Shown here piece after piece: positions 1 to 10,919 of a stretch of DNA of 64,000 bases (positions are counted from its first letter, which is position 1; each line of letters starts with the position of its first letter). The stretch lies in the NCBI GenBank assembly GCA_018806985.1, contig JADANN010000029.1, positions 1 to 64,000 of the forward strand, in the 5' to 3' direction. The notes beneath the pieces are model-generated. The model was not told where the DNA came from, did no database searches, and saw only the letters and a list, made by a program, of their open reading frames with translations. This DNA is from Angiostrongylus vasorum. Lineage: Eukaryota > Nematoda > Chromadorea > Rhabditida > Metastrongylidae. Made by a program: the position numbers and the translations under genes.

Positions 1-244
1 GTCTTCGTTTAAAAAGGACTGCCGGTGGACGAGATGGCCTAAATTGATCGGTGCCCACCGAGAAGCACTTGACCCCCATAAGAAGATGAAGACTCCATAT
101 CGAGAAGACGAACAACTGTGTACCACTAACTCGGGTATCGGCTCTGATGAAGAGGAAGAAATCGAGATGTTAGCAGGGGCAAATGTTGTTCATCAACTTC
201 ACGTCAGCATATCAGTGAAGAATGCTTACCGTGTCGTTCGTTGA
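1..244 (+). mobile_element. Penelope-like element pseudo-LTR relic with decayed hammerhead motif
   Basis: Positions 140-174 read GGCT-CTGATGA-spacer-GAGAT-GTT-AGC, the layout of the minimal hammerhead motif seen better preserved at 32,705 and 35,504. The second core box is mutated (GAGAT for GAAAC). The surrounding bases resemble the pseudo-LTR of the element at 32.5-35.6 kb. The window edge cuts the relic. Inferred to be a dead PLE end; the ORFs here are not credible proteins. Confidence 0.5.
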
Positions 245-1130
245 AGCACTCTATTAGGTTGTACAAACTGGCAACATTCCGTAACTTCGTCTTGAGCATT
301 TCCTCTATCGAAGTACCAGCCATTAGAGAAAGAATAGATAGCGTCGTCAGTTATAGTTCAGCTCGCTCAAATAGGGGCGCTTACAGTCTCCATTTCCTTC
401 TCGTTTTCCCCCTTCACGTAGCAGAATTGGATTTCTGAGTTTACTAATAATAAAATCAGTGTTAACATCAGTGACACATTATGGCTTTTCCACACCAATC
501 ATCGAGGAATTTATCATTTATTGCTGCACTAGTTTCGTATTATTTCACCAGTCTATAAAAAGAAGCTATTCTCTCGTGTCAATGTAACTTCTTACTCGCT
601 AACTTATATTTTCTTCTTTAATCCGCTCTCTTTTTTTCGCCCATACTGCTCACATTTCGTGATATCTCCATAACGTTGCTGTGTAGTAGTATTGTACTAT
701 ACAAACGTTTAGTTGTCCAAGTTCGAGATTTACTCGCTTGAAACGGGAAAAAAGTCGCGCTAGCTATAACACCGACAGCTTAATAGTGACAGCTACCTCA
801 CAGCACTGAATCCTACTGAGCTAACAGCTTTAAAGCGAGTAAGAAACCCTGTCGTTAAATGTTTCTTTTTTTCATCACGTGCAAGAGTTGGATCTGTCGG
901 ATGGGGTGCGTAATATGAAAAGCTAAGAAATTGGCAGTACAGAACGGACAGGAATAACGAAGTGTGTAACAAAAAGTGAGACAAAAAATTGGTATCATTG
1001 GCAAGGCTCACCTTTACCAACATGGTCCACACATGAGTCATCAGATAAACTGTCGAAAACAAACCGTCGCCGTGAATGTGTTAATCTTCAGCAAATGAAA
1101 TGGGAAAATTGGGCTTACTATCCACGAATT
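245..1130. other. AT-rich stretch, nothing recognised
   Basis: No coding signal, repeat family member or RNA gene was recognised. The short ORFs are low in complexity and have no relatives elsewhere in the window. Confidence 0.5.
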
Positions 1131-1134
1131 TTTT

Positions 1135-1560
1135 TATGACTTTTACTTTTATCCATGCATCCGGGTCCTAAAAAATACTGCGATGCAGTAACTATTGAGA
1201 AACGATTTCAAACTTTTTATTTACTGCCTACTACAATTTTTTAGAAGTTTTGCAAATATATCAGCACCATCTTAGTTGCACTTCACATGATACCCTGCCG
1301 TTCAAAATTATAGCAGGCTGTAAATAAGAAGGATAAGACTGTGATTTCAACTTCAGCTTCAACTTAACTGGGTTCGTTGCCGATTTGGGCTCCCTAGATG
1401 AATCCCACCGACGGGTGATTGCTGACGGCGCTGATCGATAGAACCAGCTGAGAGACAGGCGAAACGAATGACCATGTGGTGGTGAACGAGTTAGCCCCTG
1501 GAAAAAATTTTTGCAAATATCTCAGCATTATTTTTTGTTGTGAACAATTTTACTACTCAT
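1135..1560. repeat. SINE-like repeat family S4, two partial copies
   Basis: Family S4 has a tRNA-like head (GGTGTGGTGGTGAACGCG near an A-box, GTTCGTTCCCCACC near a B-box), a middle with GCAAATATCTCAGCATC and a tail with GCAGTAAATAAAAAG. Here one tail segment (TTTATTTACTGCCTAC) abuts a second copy with GATCGATAGAACCAGCTGAG and GTGGTGGTGAACGAGTTAG. Related copies lie near 5.6, 16.5, 24.5, 26.2, 31.9, 37.2, 45.1 and 48.4 kb. Boundaries are approximate. Confidence 0.6.
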
Positions 1561-2050
1561 TCATGTAATGCAATGCTGTTCAAACTTATGCGAGCGAAGT
1601 CCCACAAGAGGGTGGTTATAAATACACACTGCGATTGTTTGTTGTTCGGAATAAAACCTTGCCTTACATATTAGGTTATTCCCTAACATATTGAGACGAT
1701 AGAATAGAAGTAAAAGCGTTTCATTTTGTATTAGTTGTTTTATATTCTGTGGGGATCTCATTCTGATCCTAATCACACTGCACATTTCTAAGTGGCAGGT
1801 TTCGAGTGTTTCAGCGACGTTTACAGTAACTGGAGATCTGATCATGACCGTTATGATCGTTATTTTGTGCTCATATTTCTTCTGTATGAAGGACAAAATG
1901 TGGTAATCACGAGTAATACAGGATCGGCGTCGATGTAAAAAGGTAGAGTTTTTTGTATGAAAGCTTACATATGTGCATTTTCCTCTATACGGACTGGCCC
2001 AATTAACCACCTTGATCAGTTGCTAATAGTGTTTGCCGACATTCTCTTAG
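1561..2050. other. Unassigned stretch with one 149-codon open frame
   Basis: A minus-strand open frame of 149 codons spans 1,561-2,010. It has no recognisable motif, no signal peptide and no relative in the window, and it overlaps the edge of an S4 copy. I regard it as probably non-coding. Confidence 0.3.
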
Positions 2051-2057
2051 TTAGTTA

Positions 2058-2345
2058 AAACGATAAAGGGATAAAGCTGCCGGCGTTAAACAATCCCCTG
2101 AGGTATACGCCATGCATTCGACTTCATTAAACATCGTTTGGAGGTAATTGAATGCATATCTGGCCTTTATAATGACTCGCAGTGGCCTGCCGATGTATCG
2201 AGCCAGTGCTGCTATCCTCCCAGACAGGTCTGTACCAATTTGCCGATCCCGGAGGGATGGAAGGCTTTGTGAGCCATCGGCGAAGGGGATCGATTCCACG
2301 TGTTTGCCGCAGTGGCGTCTCCGACCACTGCACCACACGCGCTCT
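2058..2345 (-). repeat. tRNA-derived SINE-like element, family S1
   Basis: On the minus strand the head reads TGGTGCAGTGGTCGGAG, matching a pol III A-box, followed about 35 nt later by GTGGAATCGATCCCC, resembling a B-box. The body has CTGGCTCGATACATCGG and CAGATATGCATTCAAT, and it ends near a CTGAGGGGATTG-like segment. Six other copies are in the window: 5,918, 18,215, 29,852, 38,160, 49,738 and 58,173. The flanking tRNA fold is not complete, so this is a dispersed retro-element and not a tRNA gene. Confidence 0.75.
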
Positions 2346-3414
2346 AAATTAGTAAGAATTCATAATTCATTTAACAGAGTTACTTCTTTCTCTCAAACGA
2401 TTTTAGTTATCGCAGTGTTTGGCTGTGTTAACCAGTTGGTTTTTAGTTATTTTATTTTTTCAGCTATTCACTACAGACTTTCATTTAATCCGTGCTCTGA
2501 TGATCAATATTTTTGGTCATCGGAAAGCTTACACTCAGTCGTCGTAAAGTTTTATTGTGGATAACGTTTGAGGCGCCCACATAGCAAGAACCATGTGTAA
2601 ACGCTCGACCCGATTCACTGCGGGCCTGAGGAACGCGACAGCGCCGAGATGTTAGCCACAATAGGAATTCGATTAGCAACATTTGTGACCCTTAAACAAG
2701 TTCGTTCTTGCTTTCTACTTTGAAATGACTTAGTAATTAATTAACCTTAGTTTGCCATATGACCAAAATCTCGATATTTTATTTTGAATACAAAATGAAT
2801 GAAGAAATAGAAATCGGTTATGAGAAGTTTCGTCTAGAAGTTCCGGCATTGGAAAGGTTTCGAAAAACGTAATGAAGGATTGGTGATCACTATAATTCGA
2901 AACTGCCATATTTTTCTCTTCGAGATGATCTTTAATTTCTGAAAGACGGAAATGTTTCATTGCAATGTTTCTTTAACCACGTTGGGGTTTGAACACAAGC
3001 AGAAACGTTTTGCTATGTTGTCCTTTTCAAACTGGTTCAACGATTTCACTCGTCAATTTTCCACCCCTTATTCCGTGGAAACTCCCATAGTTTTACTTGC
3101 CTGTAAATACTTCCCAGAAGGATCGAAGCTGATATTACTATTATAGTACGAGTGGGAAACGATATTTCAGATATCAATAACCGGTACTGCAAATGTTAAA
3201 GGTTCACACGCATTCACAAGTGCTGTTCGACAGTAAATATGGACGAAAAAATTGCACCATGTTCACTTTTAGCAAACGAATTGAGCTCATTGGGTCAGCA
3301 TGGGTCAGCTGCACGCCGACAACGAAATTTTGGTCGATCCCATGGTCACCCATTGCCAAATTTGCTGCCAAACTAGTTTCTCCATAGATGTATTTTTGAG
3401 AAAACGCAGCTTAC
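2346..3414. other. No confident gene; possible distal part of CAP-gene relic
   Basis: Nothing strong is seen. The part nearest 3.4 kb lies just downstream (minus strand) of a CAP-domain exon and could hold decayed last exons, but no convincing exon is recognised. Confidence 0.35.
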
Positions 3415-3840
3415 CAGTTGCCCTAAAAGCACACCAAGGTAAAAGGATTTGTATTCCATTGTATCCTGAGCATTTGGCCATTGAGCAACCAATTTTTGAT
3501 ATATCCTCTCGCGATATCTATTTATATGAAGTTTTTTTTATCATGAGATATTCTTCAAAAATTTCAAATTTTACCACTTCACAAGGCCTTCCTCTCGACC
3601 ATGACAGAGCTAGTGCACTAAGTAGGGTACTGTCGCTTGCATTAACTTGTTTAGCAGTGAGCTTGCGCTTGAAATTTTTAGACGTACAGCATGCCATTTG
3701 ACGTTGCTTTGCTTTTTCTCAGTGGTTCGACATGAAATGCAATTCGTTACTGTGCGATGTTCCCGGCAGCCGATTGGAAGTGTCAATGGAAATCCCTCAG
3801 CTGCTTCCATGACGCCTTCTTCCAGCTTACAGCTCCAGTT
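3415..3840 (-). pseudogene. CAP-domain (ASP/VAL-type secreted protein) gene relic, copy 3
   Basis: Two minus-strand exons can be read in one frame. Exon 3,840-3,751 begins after an acceptor (ACGTTCAG) with NWSCKLEEGVMEAAEG and ends at a GTAACG donor. Exon 3,667-3,415 carries ALALSWSRGRPCE and EDISKIGCSMAKC and ends at a GTAAGC donor. The WSC-x-LE and IGCxxAKC patterns are hallmarks of the CAP (SCP/TAPS) fold, expanded in strongylid nematodes as ASP/VAL secreted proteins. A TAG at 3,518-3,520 interrupts the second exon, and no signal-peptide exon was found. The frame is shared with the copies at 5.1 kb and 19.1/57.3 kb at the cysteine motifs, which supports the reading. Probably a pseudogene; a misread intron around the TAG is possible. 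Confidence 0.65.
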
Positions 3841-4024
3841 CTGAACGTGTTTAGATTCAAAGTTTTTTCTATTAATGTAGCTTGTTGTCGCAACCGATCG
3901 TTTTTTCACTCTAACACGTGAGCACTGTAAATGATTCGCTGATAAGCTATGCAGTAAAGTTAACAAATGTGTTGAAGACATGACGAAACGTTTTACCACA
4001 ATCAGAAACTTAATGCTTGCTAAA

Positions 4025-4420
4025 CCTCCCAGTGGTTTACCGCTTCATCGTGGCTGGGAGTTGTTCCTGGGTGTCGGGCTGCGATGTACAGCGGGGGATT
4101 CATCTCCTCAGCAGCGTCTCTGAAGCTGAGAAGGAGCCCGGCGTTTCCATCACGGAGCCCAGCTAGGAGTAAACCAATATCAGGATCCACCGCCATCCTT
4201 GTATCAAACTAGTCGCATGGTGACAAATCTGCCTGTGATCCACAAAGGCGACGACTCCCTCTGTTGGTGACGAATTGGGGCGAACTTCGGCAAGGCTGTC
4301 TTCGAGATTCGAGGAAACCGCAACTGCCAAACCTGGAAATCTTCGGGGGAATAGAAATTGCGCTGGGTCCTGCACATGCAGTGAAGAAGGGTCATCGTAA
4401 TATCTGAGTAAGTAAGTTAT
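4025..4420 (+). repeat. Dispersed repeat family S3
   Basis: S3 is about 390 bp. It opens with a stem-like CCTCCCA...TGGGAGG segment (TTTACCGCCTCATCGTGG) and has a central hairpin of type ATACCAGGA...TCCTGGTAT around CCACCACC. It ends near CGTTCAAGTATCAAGTATC, a simple-repeat tail typical of non-LTR-mobilised elements. This copy is one of the most diverged; its 3' part past 4,330 is eroded. Other copies: 9.3, 19.5, 20.6, 21.6, 25.4, 43.9, 47.7, 50.9, 54.7, 55.7 and 56.9 kb. Confidence 0.7.
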
Positions 4421-4555
4421 GCGATCCGTGGGGATACTATGAGGTTTGTAGAAATGAAAAGTGGCGTGGCGCTGATATTCATGCAATGCGAGTAGCGCGA
4501 AAACAAACTGCGAAAGCTGGTTTTGTAGATGTGTTATAGTATAACGAATGATATT

Positions 4556-4905
4556 ATATGGCGCGGATAGTACAGTGGCAGTGACGTCGATCATCACGAG
4601 CACAGTGCCACTTCGATTCCACCCGGACCAAACAAGCCTCTCATTCCTGCGGGGTCGGGAAATCGTTAACAGACTTGTCCGGAAAAAATCGCTTACTGCA
4701 GTCCAATTGGGAACACGCTTCAACCCGGCTATCTCAAGACTCCAGGTACAATTGCTCGACCAGCATCCTACGAGATTCAGCAACCGAAGCTACACGTAAA
4801 AGTTGGAAAATCTTCGTGGATAATGAATGCAAGGAAACGAATCGAATGTATGAAATGCTGGGATCTGCACTGCAAACGTGAAGATGGGTCATACAAAAAA
4901 TAAAA
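4556..4905 (+). repeat. tRNA-derived SINE-like element, family S2
   Basis: The head reads GATAGTACAGTGGCAGTG (A-box-like), then CACTTCGATTCCACCCGG (B-box GGTTCGATTCC-like). The body has CGGGGTCGGGAAAT and GGAAACGAATCGAATG, and the 3' end GAAGATGGGTCATACAAAAAA resembles an RNA tail. Copies: 13,893/62,412 (mirror pair), 26,938/42,356 (mirror pair) and a partial one at 48,538. The tRNA-like head is followed by about 270 nt of shared body, so this is a SINE and not a functional tRNA. Confidence 0.75.
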
Positions 4906-5083
4906 AATAAAGGAAATGAATGGTAATTTCGAAGGGTTAAGCAGTTTTCAGTTCTTTAATGGTTATCAATATGAAGGAATAAACACAAATCCTTTGAACG
5001 ACTTACTGTTACAGACGAAACAGTGGTTTCAGTCATGTAACATTATGCGACCATTGCAAAATTCCTACAGGGATAGTTTTTAC

Positions 5084-5533
5084 CTGGCCGCTGGTTTCCC
5101 ACATAATAGCAGGCCATTGTGAGGTTGATCGACTCATCAGATATAATGCACTCGGCGAATCAGCAACCAACGGTTGCGATATCCGGCCGCACCATCTAAT
5201 CAAATAGAAAAGTGTTCTTTCTTTCGTTCGAATGTATTCTTAACAGAGCTTACAGTTCCGAACTGTGGTCTATACGACATTGACCAGGATTGTAATATTA
5301 GCATCGCGATAACGTTGCGACTAACACTTATGGGCACTTTGACTTTGTCAGTGGAATTATAAAACGTAAAGAATACTACTTGTATTTCGCCTTTGTTTTC
5401 ATCAACACTAATACGAAAAAGCAAATACATACTAATGGTGGAAATTCACGTAGTTATCGGAAGTATTTGGAGGCGTTATCGAGCATCCAGCAACTGCAAA
5501 GTCAGCTTCCATCTCCAGATCACATCTGTAGCT
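5084..5533 (-). pseudogene. CAP-domain gene relic, copy 2
   Basis: The minus strand shows SYRCDLEMEADFAVAGC from 5,533 downward, matching the YSCxxE exon of the 57.15 kb copy, and further on PDIATVGC-stop-FAEC and LTMACYY, matching DIGSVGCAAAKC and ISVACFY there. Several stops (TAA, TAG, TGA) interrupt the second exon, and the donor after the first exon is altered. It therefore looks like an old, dead ASP/VAL-type gene. A GTAAAA donor follows the AC-Y-Y exon at about 5,083. Confidence 0.6.
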
Positions 5534-5574
5534 CTAAATGTCCTAACATTGTTAACTTTTTGTTACTACAGATT

Positions 5575-5910
5575 AAAATTCTTCTCGGCAGGGTATTATG
5601 TGTGACACAACCAGGTGTCTGCGGTAGGGAACGAAAGCGCTATTACTTCTCCTGGGGCTAAGGCGTTCACCACCACCCCATGCGGGTCCTTCGTTTCACT
5701 CGTCTTTCAGCCAGTTTTCTATCTCTCTTTCACATAATAAATTGTCCTGAGAAGCTGCACTACGCAGCAGATTAAAAGTCAACATTGTGATTTCGACTAC
5801 AGCCTCAGCTTAACTGGGGACTGCTTAACCTAATTCATTGGTGATTCGGTCTCCCCAAATCATTCCCATTGACGGTGGATTGCATTGATCGATAGAACCA
5901 GCTCCGTCCA
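5575..5910. repeat. SINE-like family S4, partial copies
   Basis: Contains CAGGGTATTATGTGTGAC, GGTGTCTGCGGTAGGGAACG and GCGTTCACCACCACCCCATG, which is S4 in reverse orientation. This is followed by an S4-type junction CCTCAGCTTAACTGGG and GATCGATAGAACCAGCTC. It directly abuts the S1 copy that follows. Confidence 0.6.
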
Positions 5911-5917
5911 GCGCGAT

Positions 5918-6160
5918 GGTTAAAGGTGTTCTGCGACACACAAGGGTTCGTTACCGCATTCCAGCCTCACCATACCCTTCATCCCTCCGGAGTGTACAGA
6001 TTGGTGCCAGACCTGTCTGGACGGGGGATCAACACTGACTCGACACGTCGACAGGATGCCGCGAATCATCGCATAGACCAGGTATGCATTCAATCCCCTC
6101 TAACGATGATGCCTGATGAAGTCAAATGCATGGCGCTTTCGTTCGAGATTGATTAACGTC
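5918..6160 (+). repeat. SINE-like family S1, diverged copy
   Basis: Shares CATCCCTCCGGAGTGT, GGTGCCAGACCTGTCTGG, GGTATGCATTCAATC and GATGAAGTCAAATGCATGG with other S1 copies. The tRNA-like head is badly eroded and a middle portion is missing, so this is an older copy. Confidence 0.6.
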
Positions 6161-6375
6161 GACAGCTTGATTGATGAGCAAACATATAACGGGTTGTAAC
6201 ACATGAAATGTCCGATTTTATTGTTTTAACACTCCGGGCAATTTTTTAAATAAAAAATTTTGTCCTTCACGTATTTTTATGGCATATTTTTTGATGTAAA
6301 GTTTGCTCTTTCTGCACCTAGTGTTATTTTTTCTGACTTATTATTTTGACGTTCTTATGGGCTTTAGCTTTAGCA

Positions 6376-7140
6376 TGAATCAACGTGATATTCATGTCCT
6401 TTTTTTGTGTACGTGGAGGAGCGAACATAATGCGTCGGTAGGAGCTCGGAATATCAATGCGGCGTTTGCAGACGGCTTTGTTAACGAAAGCACCATTCGT
6501 CGTCGGTACGCAAAGTGTGAATCCACGGAAGAGAGCCTTGCAAACGACGAGCATGATGGGCCAGAAATTACGCTTTACAATGAGACATTTCACACCATCC
6601 GAATCGAATCCACGTCAAACGGACTGAGAACTTACGATGGCGACAGTTTGGAGTAAGTGCTGCGGCCATTTCATGTCACTTACAATTGATTGGAAGAGTT
6701 TTAAAAAAAGTGGACAAACGGATTCCACGCGAACTCAGCGAAAAGCGAAAAAAACTAAGCGTCTGGAAATTTGCAATTCCCTATTGATTCGCAACAAATG
6801 AGATCCATTTTTTGAATCGCATTATAACTTGCTATGAAAAGCGGACACTGTACGATAATCGTCGGCGTTCTGCACAATGGCTAGATGCCGATGAGAACCC
6901 ACGACACATGTCTAAACCGAGTCAGCATCCCAAGAAGGCAGTGGTTTCCATTTGGTGGCCAGTGGCGGGTACAATTCGTTACAAATTCTTACGACCTGAA
7001 GAAGCGATTACGTCAGAGAAATATTGTGCTAAAATGGAAGAAATTCATTAGAAACTACGTGTCAAGCAACCGGAATTGGCCAAATAGAAAAGACTAATAT
7101 TGCTTCATGACAGCGCAGGACCGTACGTTTTCCAAGTGAT
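6376..7140 (+). pseudogene. mariner transposase, broken (main part)
   Basis: The N-terminal helix-turn-helix region reads MNQRDIHVLFLCTWRSEHNA and VNESTIRRRYAKCE in the frame that ends at 6,656. The catalytic part resumes in another frame with ITCYEKRTLYDNRRRSAQWL (6,820-6,885), PKKAVVSIWWPVAG and LLHDSAGPY. In the family the first block is T-C-D-E-K-W with the first catalytic Asp; here it is Tyr, so the enzyme is dead independently of the frameshifts. The C-terminal piece (FLKEKNLNDQTIFKNVFKEL, 7,655-7,790) lies beyond the PLE insertion. Closest in style to the SETMAR/Hsmar1-like mariners by the DNRRRSAQWL block. Confidence 0.85.
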
Positions 7141-7141
7141 A

Positions 7142-7655
7142 TTAAGAAGTAGCACACCCGCCTTATTCACAAGATGGGCTTGCGTTTCCCAAGACTGACT
7201 TTCCGTTAATGTCGGCTTTGATTGATAATTCGATGTTTTTCTTCGATAAGCAGACACGAGGTTGTTATTACAGAATTTATTAGGATACAATAGCTGATGT
7301 TTCTGCGGTTTCGCCTTCTTCAGAGCTTGGAAAGGTCAAGTTGAGATGCGATCTACTCAGCCAAACACTTTCATAACCCTAGCATATAAAACTCAACAAA
7401 TAAAATTGCATTCGCATAAGAAACAGCTTCATTTAAACACCTACCGTTTATTTGTTGTAAGGATTCAAGTTAGCTGGTGGATAGCAGCCGCACAGAGTAT
7501 TACATGGGCGAGGACTGTGCCTGTGAAAAGGTCATTGGATCAGCCTGAGGTACGGCACGAGGTCACGTGTTATGACAACACACTCCTCCTTGCGGTTCAT
7601 CTTTGACTTTTCGGAATTGATCCAGAACCTTCAGGAGTTTTACGCGCTGATGTTC
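7142..7655 (-). mobile_element. PLE fragment inside the mariner, with hammerhead-like motif
   Basis: The minus strand carries a GIY-YIG C-terminal remnant near 7,600-7,655 and, at 7,328-7,291, a hammerhead-like motif AGCT-CTGAAGA-spacer-GAAAC-ATC-AGCT. The order GIY-YIG then ribozyme matches the 3' end of the PLE at 35.0-35.54 kb. It splits the mariner transposase, so it inserted after the mariner. Confidence 0.65.
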
Positions 7656-7904
7656 TGGACCACTTTCTGAAGGAAAAAAATCTCAACGACCAAACAATCT
7701 TTAAAAATGTCTTTAAAGAACTCATCGACTGTAGAACCAACAAGTTTTATGTTCCTAGAATCACAAAATTTGTTTTCTGTTGGAAAAAGCGTGGTGATCT
7801 AACGATTCCAATGATGCTTACTTCGCCTAGTTAAATTTAGAATGGAGAAAGTTTTGACTATTCAAAGCGTAATTTTAAAATCAGACATTTCGTGTGTTAC
7901 AACC

Positions 7905-9285
7905 TGCAATGTGTACATAAAAAACACATGTAGTTGCTGTAAAGTATTCTTCTAATTTTGAACGTGGTTGAAATTAAACTTGTCAGGACTCTTTAATAAA
8001 ATTTCAAGCTTTTGAAATTTTTCCACACAAGTATTGTAGCGACGAAAACCAATGAAATTTTGGGAAAGGCGCTGGTGTCGTCGCGGACGGAATCCTTTGT
8101 TGATTTTCTTCGTGTTTCAAACATCAGCTTCGGAGAAAAAAGAAGAGGAAAATTGTTAAGTTTCTTAGGTTACAGAAAGAGAAAGTTTGTTCTTGTTAGG
8201 GTAAGGGCGTTTGTTCTTGAAGACAACGATGTGCGTATTCACATCATTTTTCTTGTGGTTAATAGAGTTCAATACGAGCTAGGCTCTTTTTGTTGCTAAG
8301 TTGAAAGTGGCCATTGCTTTGGCGCCGCACCTACAGAAATCGTTTGGAACCAGTCATCACAAATGGATGTCCTAAAAACAATTTCGATTCAAAGAGGAGT
8401 TTAGCCATGACCATATCATTCAAGTCGTAATCTAAATCCTTAAAGGATTTGCAGAACCGGCGATGTTATTTTGATTCCGATCACTTAAATCCAGATAACT
8501 TTGAGATGTCTTGATGTGACGAATCGTTGATCTCCACAAGGTTACTAGTAAAAGTTCCCAACTGTCAGCGACTATCCAGGAACGACTGTGTTCTATTTTA
8601 TTTCGCAATTCTTATCAAGCTTTTTGTCAAATTGAGTTAGGTTTTACGGAAGAAAAACCTGGATGGCCGTAATCATCCTCCACTCATACCGGCTGGCTCC
8701 ACACGGCAATAGTCTGAAGACACAGTGAGTGATCAGATGCGTATGATCGTTTTGGACGACCAAAAGCACGAAGTAGCGAAAAGTGATCAAAGAGTTTTTT
8801 GCTTATGGAACAAGAAATTGTTTCAAGGATAGAAATCGTAAAAACGAATGAAGATGTCTTGGACTGCGAATTCTGTCGAACTTCTAACACAGTGCTTTGA
8901 AAATATTTGTCGTCATAATTTTTCTGCACCTTCTTTTCACACAGTGGATCATTTTTTAGTTGCAGAGGTAACACTATCCGAGGTCCTTAGTACACCTGAC
9001 AGCAAACTACCAGAAAGTAGCTGATGACCAACATACTGTGTCCCAATCTGCAGGAGATTAGAACGAAATAGTACATTTCTTGATCCCGCGAATCAGCTAT
9101 AATCCTGTTAAATCATCCAAACTAATGGATCTGGTTCTGGAGTAGTCACGGCAAGCTAGAAAGCTAGTGTTTTGACAAAGTGTTTGACAAGCTAAGAACT
9201 CGAATATCTTCAAATTAGAGTATGATGCATAGGCAGTTAGCTAAAATTAGAAACATGTCCTAATCAAGGAAGAAGATAAGCGTTA
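7905..9285. other. Unassigned region, no gene recognised
   Basis: Open frames of about 95 codons (8,012-8,299 plus, 8,684-8,974 minus) have no recognisable motif, signal peptide or paralogue here. No repeat family from this window was seen. Confidence 0.4.
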
Positions 9286-9289
9286 CTCA

Positions 9290-9685
9290 CTTACTTGATA
9301 CTTGGTTCCTAAATGGCCTGTCCTGACTGGTTGGCGGGCTTCAGCATAATCTCCATTTTTCGGAGATTTCCTGGTTAAGCCATAGTGGTTCCCTGGAATC
9401 CCTAGGTCAGCCGGGCCAATGTCTGTCCCAGGTCTCACCACCGCAGGCAATCGCAGCCCTTGTGGATCAGAGAGAGAGAGAGATTGGCCACCATGCGACT
9501 TTGATACCAGGACGGTGGCGGATCCTGGTGTTGGTGTACTCTTAACAAGGCTTCTTGATGGAAACGTCAGACTCGTTCTCAGCTTGGGCGACTCTGCCGG
9601 GCGGATGAATCCTCGTTGTGCACACCACAGCACGACACCCAGGAACACCTCCCTGCCACGATGAGGCGCTAAACCGTTGGGAAGA
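9290..9685 (-). repeat. Dispersed repeat family S3
   Basis: A full-length copy on the minus strand. The tail side begins CACTTACTTGATACTTGG and the head side ends CCCTGCCACGATGAGGCG. The central hairpin is present (ATACCAGGACGGTGG...CCTGGTGT on the plus strand). It has an AGAGAGAGAGAGA expansion near 9,470 that is also seen, shorter, in the 20.56/55.9 kb copy. Confidence 0.75.
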
Positions 9686-10290
9686 GATAAGCGTTAGTTG
9701 TTTGAAAATTCACATCGCTTGGCAGATAAGCTATCTGATTTTGATTTCCCTTCAGTTGGTCGAGCAAAAGTTTAAACCTTTTTAGATCTATTGCCTTATG
9801 TGCTACGATTTCGCTAGAAGCAGCGGCATAGGAAGACCTGAGGTTGGCGAAATATGCTCCTGTTATCTAGCACCGGGTATTTAAACAACGAGAATGGAAT
9901 GCTAAAGTGACAGGGACTAACGTAGTGAAACACTTTAGTGAGATTAAAAAATGTGAGCCATATGCGCGAAAAAACGTCCAGCACACTCGCAGGTGAGGCC
10001 GGAAACGATAAATAGTGATGTTTCTAAATCACTTTATTCATACCATAGCAGCTTCATTAGGAGGGACTTATTTCGTGAGTGGTTGTTGTGTTGCGATCAC
10101 TCGTCATCGCTGAATGAGTCTTCTAGTTATTTCTAGGAAGCACAATGAAAGCTGAACTAATATTGCCTCAACAATAGAATATCCTTTCGGAATGTTTTCT
10201 TATTTTGCACGAAAAAACGAACGTTATGAATACGAAGTGATGGCAAATATCTCGTACTCTTTGCCTGGCATTCGCTCGTCATGCACGCGC
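9686..10290. other. Unassigned region
   Basis: No gene or family member was recognised between the S3 copy and the RTE 3' end. Confidence 0.4.
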
Positions 10291-10291
10291 T

Positions 10292-10883
10292 TTGTATAAA
10301 GTTTGCCAAATTCCTCAAGGAAAACTTCCTACTGTGCACTACGGCATCACCTGTATCACCTGTATTCCCTTTGATCGTCGAGTGACTCGAGCGAGCGCCA
10401 AGCAAGTCTTCGAGTTTTCCCTGTCGCGTGCAAGAGTAGCCCAATGGGTTCTACTTGCTCTAGGGACTCGTCGAGCATCATATCTTTCTTCAACGCTCTT
10501 TGTGAAGAATTCTGACCATGGGGTCAGTGGTCTTCCTGCATTACGTTTGACATCCCGAGGAATCCAGTCACTAACGGCTCTTGTTCATCGGTTGTCGTTC
10601 ATACTCATTACGTGTCCGGCCCACCTTATCTTCGATTGTTTGGCGTACAGAACGGCATCTTTGACTTTTCATCGTTGACCCAGGTCGGTGATTCGGATCC
10701 TTCGCTTACTTGTGCGAAACGGGATACTCCTAGTATCGCCCTTTCGACTGCGCATTCGACAACGCTAAGTGACCTTTCATCCTGCTTACGCAGCGACCAA
10801 GTTTCTGACGCATTCGTTAGGGCAGGAAGTACCGTTGAGTCGAGAAGGTGGGCACGGAGTCGGGTATTCCTTGTTCTCCTCAC
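10292..10883 (-). pseudogene. RTE polyprotein C-terminal region, broken
   Basis: Reads RTRNTRLRAHLLDSTVLPAL and SETWSLRKQDERSLSVVE, the conserved segment after the RTE reverse transcriptase. In other frames it continues with DWIPRDVKRNAGRPPTPWSEF and THWATLARDRE. At least two frame changes separate the pieces. The same terminal stretch appears as a separate 5'-truncated insert at 15,951-16,142/60,526-60,717. Confidence 0.85.
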
Positions 10884-10919
10884 TGCATCCTCGATGCTCT
10901 TGAAAGCTGCCCAAGTCGC

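Larger units (their letters stand above)
6192..7904 (+). mobile_element. mariner-type DNA transposon, interrupted
   Basis: Terminal inverted repeats are visible. The left end begins GGTTGTAACACATGAAATG (6,192) and the right end is the reverse complement of GGTTGTAACACACGAAATG (ending 7,904), nearly identical over about 28 bp. Between them lie broken pieces of a mariner transposase (6,376-7,140 and 7,655-7,790), separated by about 500 bp of PLE sequence inserted in reverse orientation. The span of 1.71 kb exceeds the usual 1.3 kb because of that insertion. A clean TA target duplication is not evident. Confidence 0.85.

Noticed and set aside
1561..2010. 149-codon minus ORF as a gene
   Set aside because: No motif, paralogue or splice context, and it is next to repeat debris; in an AT-rich window such a frame can occur by chance.
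9470..9482. AG-repeat as a regulatory GAGA element
   Set aside because: It lies inside an S3 repeat copy and varies in length among copies, so it is repeat variation.
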